The notes under the pieces: generated by a model
The model's database searches: none
Told to the model about the DNA's origin: nothing
The model's input: the letters and a program-made list of their open reading frames with translations, nothing else
DNA from: Candidatus Agrococcus pullicola
GTDB lineage: Bacteria; Actinomycetota; Actinomycetes; Actinomycetales; Microbacteriaceae
Assembly: GCA_019115685.1 (NCBI GenBank)
Contig: DXDC01000170.1
Span: 1 to 6,785, forward strand
Length of the DNA stretch: 6,785 nucleotides
Direction: 5' to 3'
Position numbers and translations under genes: made by a program
Shown: positions 5,961 to 6,785 of the stretch, one piece after another
Numbering within the stretch: the stretch's first letter is position 1
Layout: the number at the start of each line of letters is the position of its first letter

Positions 5961-6785
5961 GCGAGACGCACCTTCGGATTCAGCCAGGCGACGGCGAGGT
6001 CGACCAGCAGGTTGACGATGACGACGATCACGACGTACGCGAGCACGGCGCCGAGCACCACCTCGACGTCGGTGCGCGTCGACGCCTCGATCGCGAGGCT
6101 GCCCAGACCCGGCAGCGCGAAGATCTGCTCCACCACCACGGCGCCGCCGAGAATTCCCACGACCTGCACCGCAAGGGCGGTGAGCCCTGTCGTCGACGCG
6201 TTGCGCAGCACATGGGCGAGCACCACCCTCGTCTCGGACAGGCCCCGGCTGCGGAGCGTGCGCACGTAGTCGAGACGCAGCGTCTGGATCATCGAGCTGC
6301 GCACCTGCTGCGCGACGCCGGCGACGGCGACGATCGTGAGGGCGACGACCGGGAGGGTCATCGTCCGCACCCAACCGCCGATGTCGGTGCCCGGAGCCGT
6401 ATAGCCGGTAGCCGGGAACCAGCCGAGCTGGATCGCGAAGAGCGTCACCAGGAACAGGGCGATGATGAACGCCGGCAGCGCGTCGCCGAGCGTGGCGACG
6501 AACTGGAGCGTGCGGTCGACCCAGCCGCGCGTGACCGCCGCGGCGACGCCGATCGCGAAGCCGAGAACGCCGCTGAGAAGCGTCACGATGATCACGAGCG
6601 CGACCGTCACCGGCATTCGCACCGACAGCGCCTGCATGACGGTCTGTGTCGAGAAGAGCGACTCGCCGAGGTCCCCGGTGAACGCGGAGACGAGCCAACT
6701 CGCGTACTGCACGAGCACCGGACGGTCGAGCCCGAGTTCCGCGTTCAGCGCGGCGGCCTGCTCGGGACTGGCGTTCTCGCCGAGC
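5957..6785 (-). CDS. DppB/OppB-type ABC transporter permease (5' end cut by window edge)
   Basis: This is an inner-membrane channel subunit of an oligopeptide-type importer and partner of the fused DppC-DppD protein. The visible 275 residues start in the extracytoplasmic loop after the first membrane helix. The family pattern LGLD.P...QY..WL...GDLGES is visible at residues 17-42. Hydrophobic segments follow at about 57-84, 93-120, 142-163, 196-222 and 243-267, with the EAA loop at about 172-196 (DYVRTLRSRGLSETRVV...). It ends in NPKVRLA, a normal DppB-like end. Members are about 310-330 residues, so about 40 N-terminal residues, including membrane helix 1, lie outside the window. A GTG at 6718 is internal and should not be taken as the start, because conserved sequence continues upstream to the edge. 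Confidence 0.94.
   Translation of the reverse strand, partial: LGENASPEQAAALNAELGLDRPVLVQYASWLVSAFTGDLGESLFSTQTVMQALSVRMPVTVALVIIVTLLSGVLGFAIGVAAAVTRGWVDRTLQFVATLGDALPAFIIALFLVTLFAIQLGWFPATGYTAPGTDIGGWVRTMTLPVVALTIVAVAGVAQQVRSSMIQTLRLDYVRTLRSRGLSETRVVLAHVLRNASTTGLTALAVQVVGILGGAVVVEQIFALPGLGSLAIEASTRTDVEVVLGAVLAYVVIVVIVNLLVDLAVAWLNPKVRLA
5969..5975 (-). promoter_or_regulatory. Ribosome binding site of the permease-ATPase fusion gene
   Basis: The minus strand reads GAAGGTG, ending eight bases before the ATG at 5960. It decides the start, because the same frame is open for about 740 bases further upstream across the DppB-type gene. Confidence 0.65.

Noticed and set aside
5960..6698. Upstream extension of the permease-ATPase open frame
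   Set aside because: The extension is Arg-rich, low-complexity shadow translation over the DppB-type gene. The true start is the ATG at 5960, with its ribosome site and ATGA overlap.

Overview
The window is compact, very GC-rich, and coded entirely on the minus strand. Codon use has a strong G/C bias in the third position, and the ring-cleavage and fused transporter proteins are of actinobacterial style. This suggests a high-GC Gram-positive actinobacterium, plausibly a soil- or plant-associated member of Microbacteriaceae. That placement is inferred from style, not from a marker gene.

In transcription order (right to left) the window holds five genes. The first is a DppB/OppB-type ABC permease, cut by the right edge (5957-6785). 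The second is a single protein that fuses a DppC/OppC-type permease to a DppD/OppD-type ATPase (4203-5960). The third is a DppF/OppF-type ATPase (3364-4206). The fourth is an 820-residue protein that joins a complete-looking glycoside hydrolase family 3 (GH3) enzyme to a complete TetR/AcrR regulator in one reading frame (905-3367). The fifth is a gentisate 1,2-dioxygenase-like bicupin, cut by the left edge (1-877). The first four genes are joined by three 4-base ATGA stop/start overlaps. The fifth starts 27 bases after the fourth stops and has a strong ribosome binding site. No internal promoter or terminator is visible, so this looks like part of one operon whose promoter and probable solute-binding protein lie beyond the right edge.

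The most unusual item is the GH3-TetR fusion. The GH3 part runs almost to its usual C-terminus, and the TetR part begins at its usual N-terminus, with an in-frame GTG (1510) that would give a normal 201-residue TetR protein. No stop occurs near the junction in any of the three minus-strand frames, so a single indel would not simply separate the two genes. The second point of interest is the gene set: importer, beta-glycosidase, aromatic ring-cleavage dioxygenase and regulator. Together they suggest, by inference, a pathway that imports a phenolic (aryl) glycoside, removes the sugar inside the cell and opens a gentisate-type ring, with a regulator attached to the glycosidase. The dioxygenase carries a mixture of active-site residues typical of salicylate and gentisate dioxygenases, so its substrate is worth testing.

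There is no RNA gene, mobile element, CRISPR array or long intergenic stretch in the window. Long plus-strand open frames opposite the GH3-TetR gene are codon-bias shadows.
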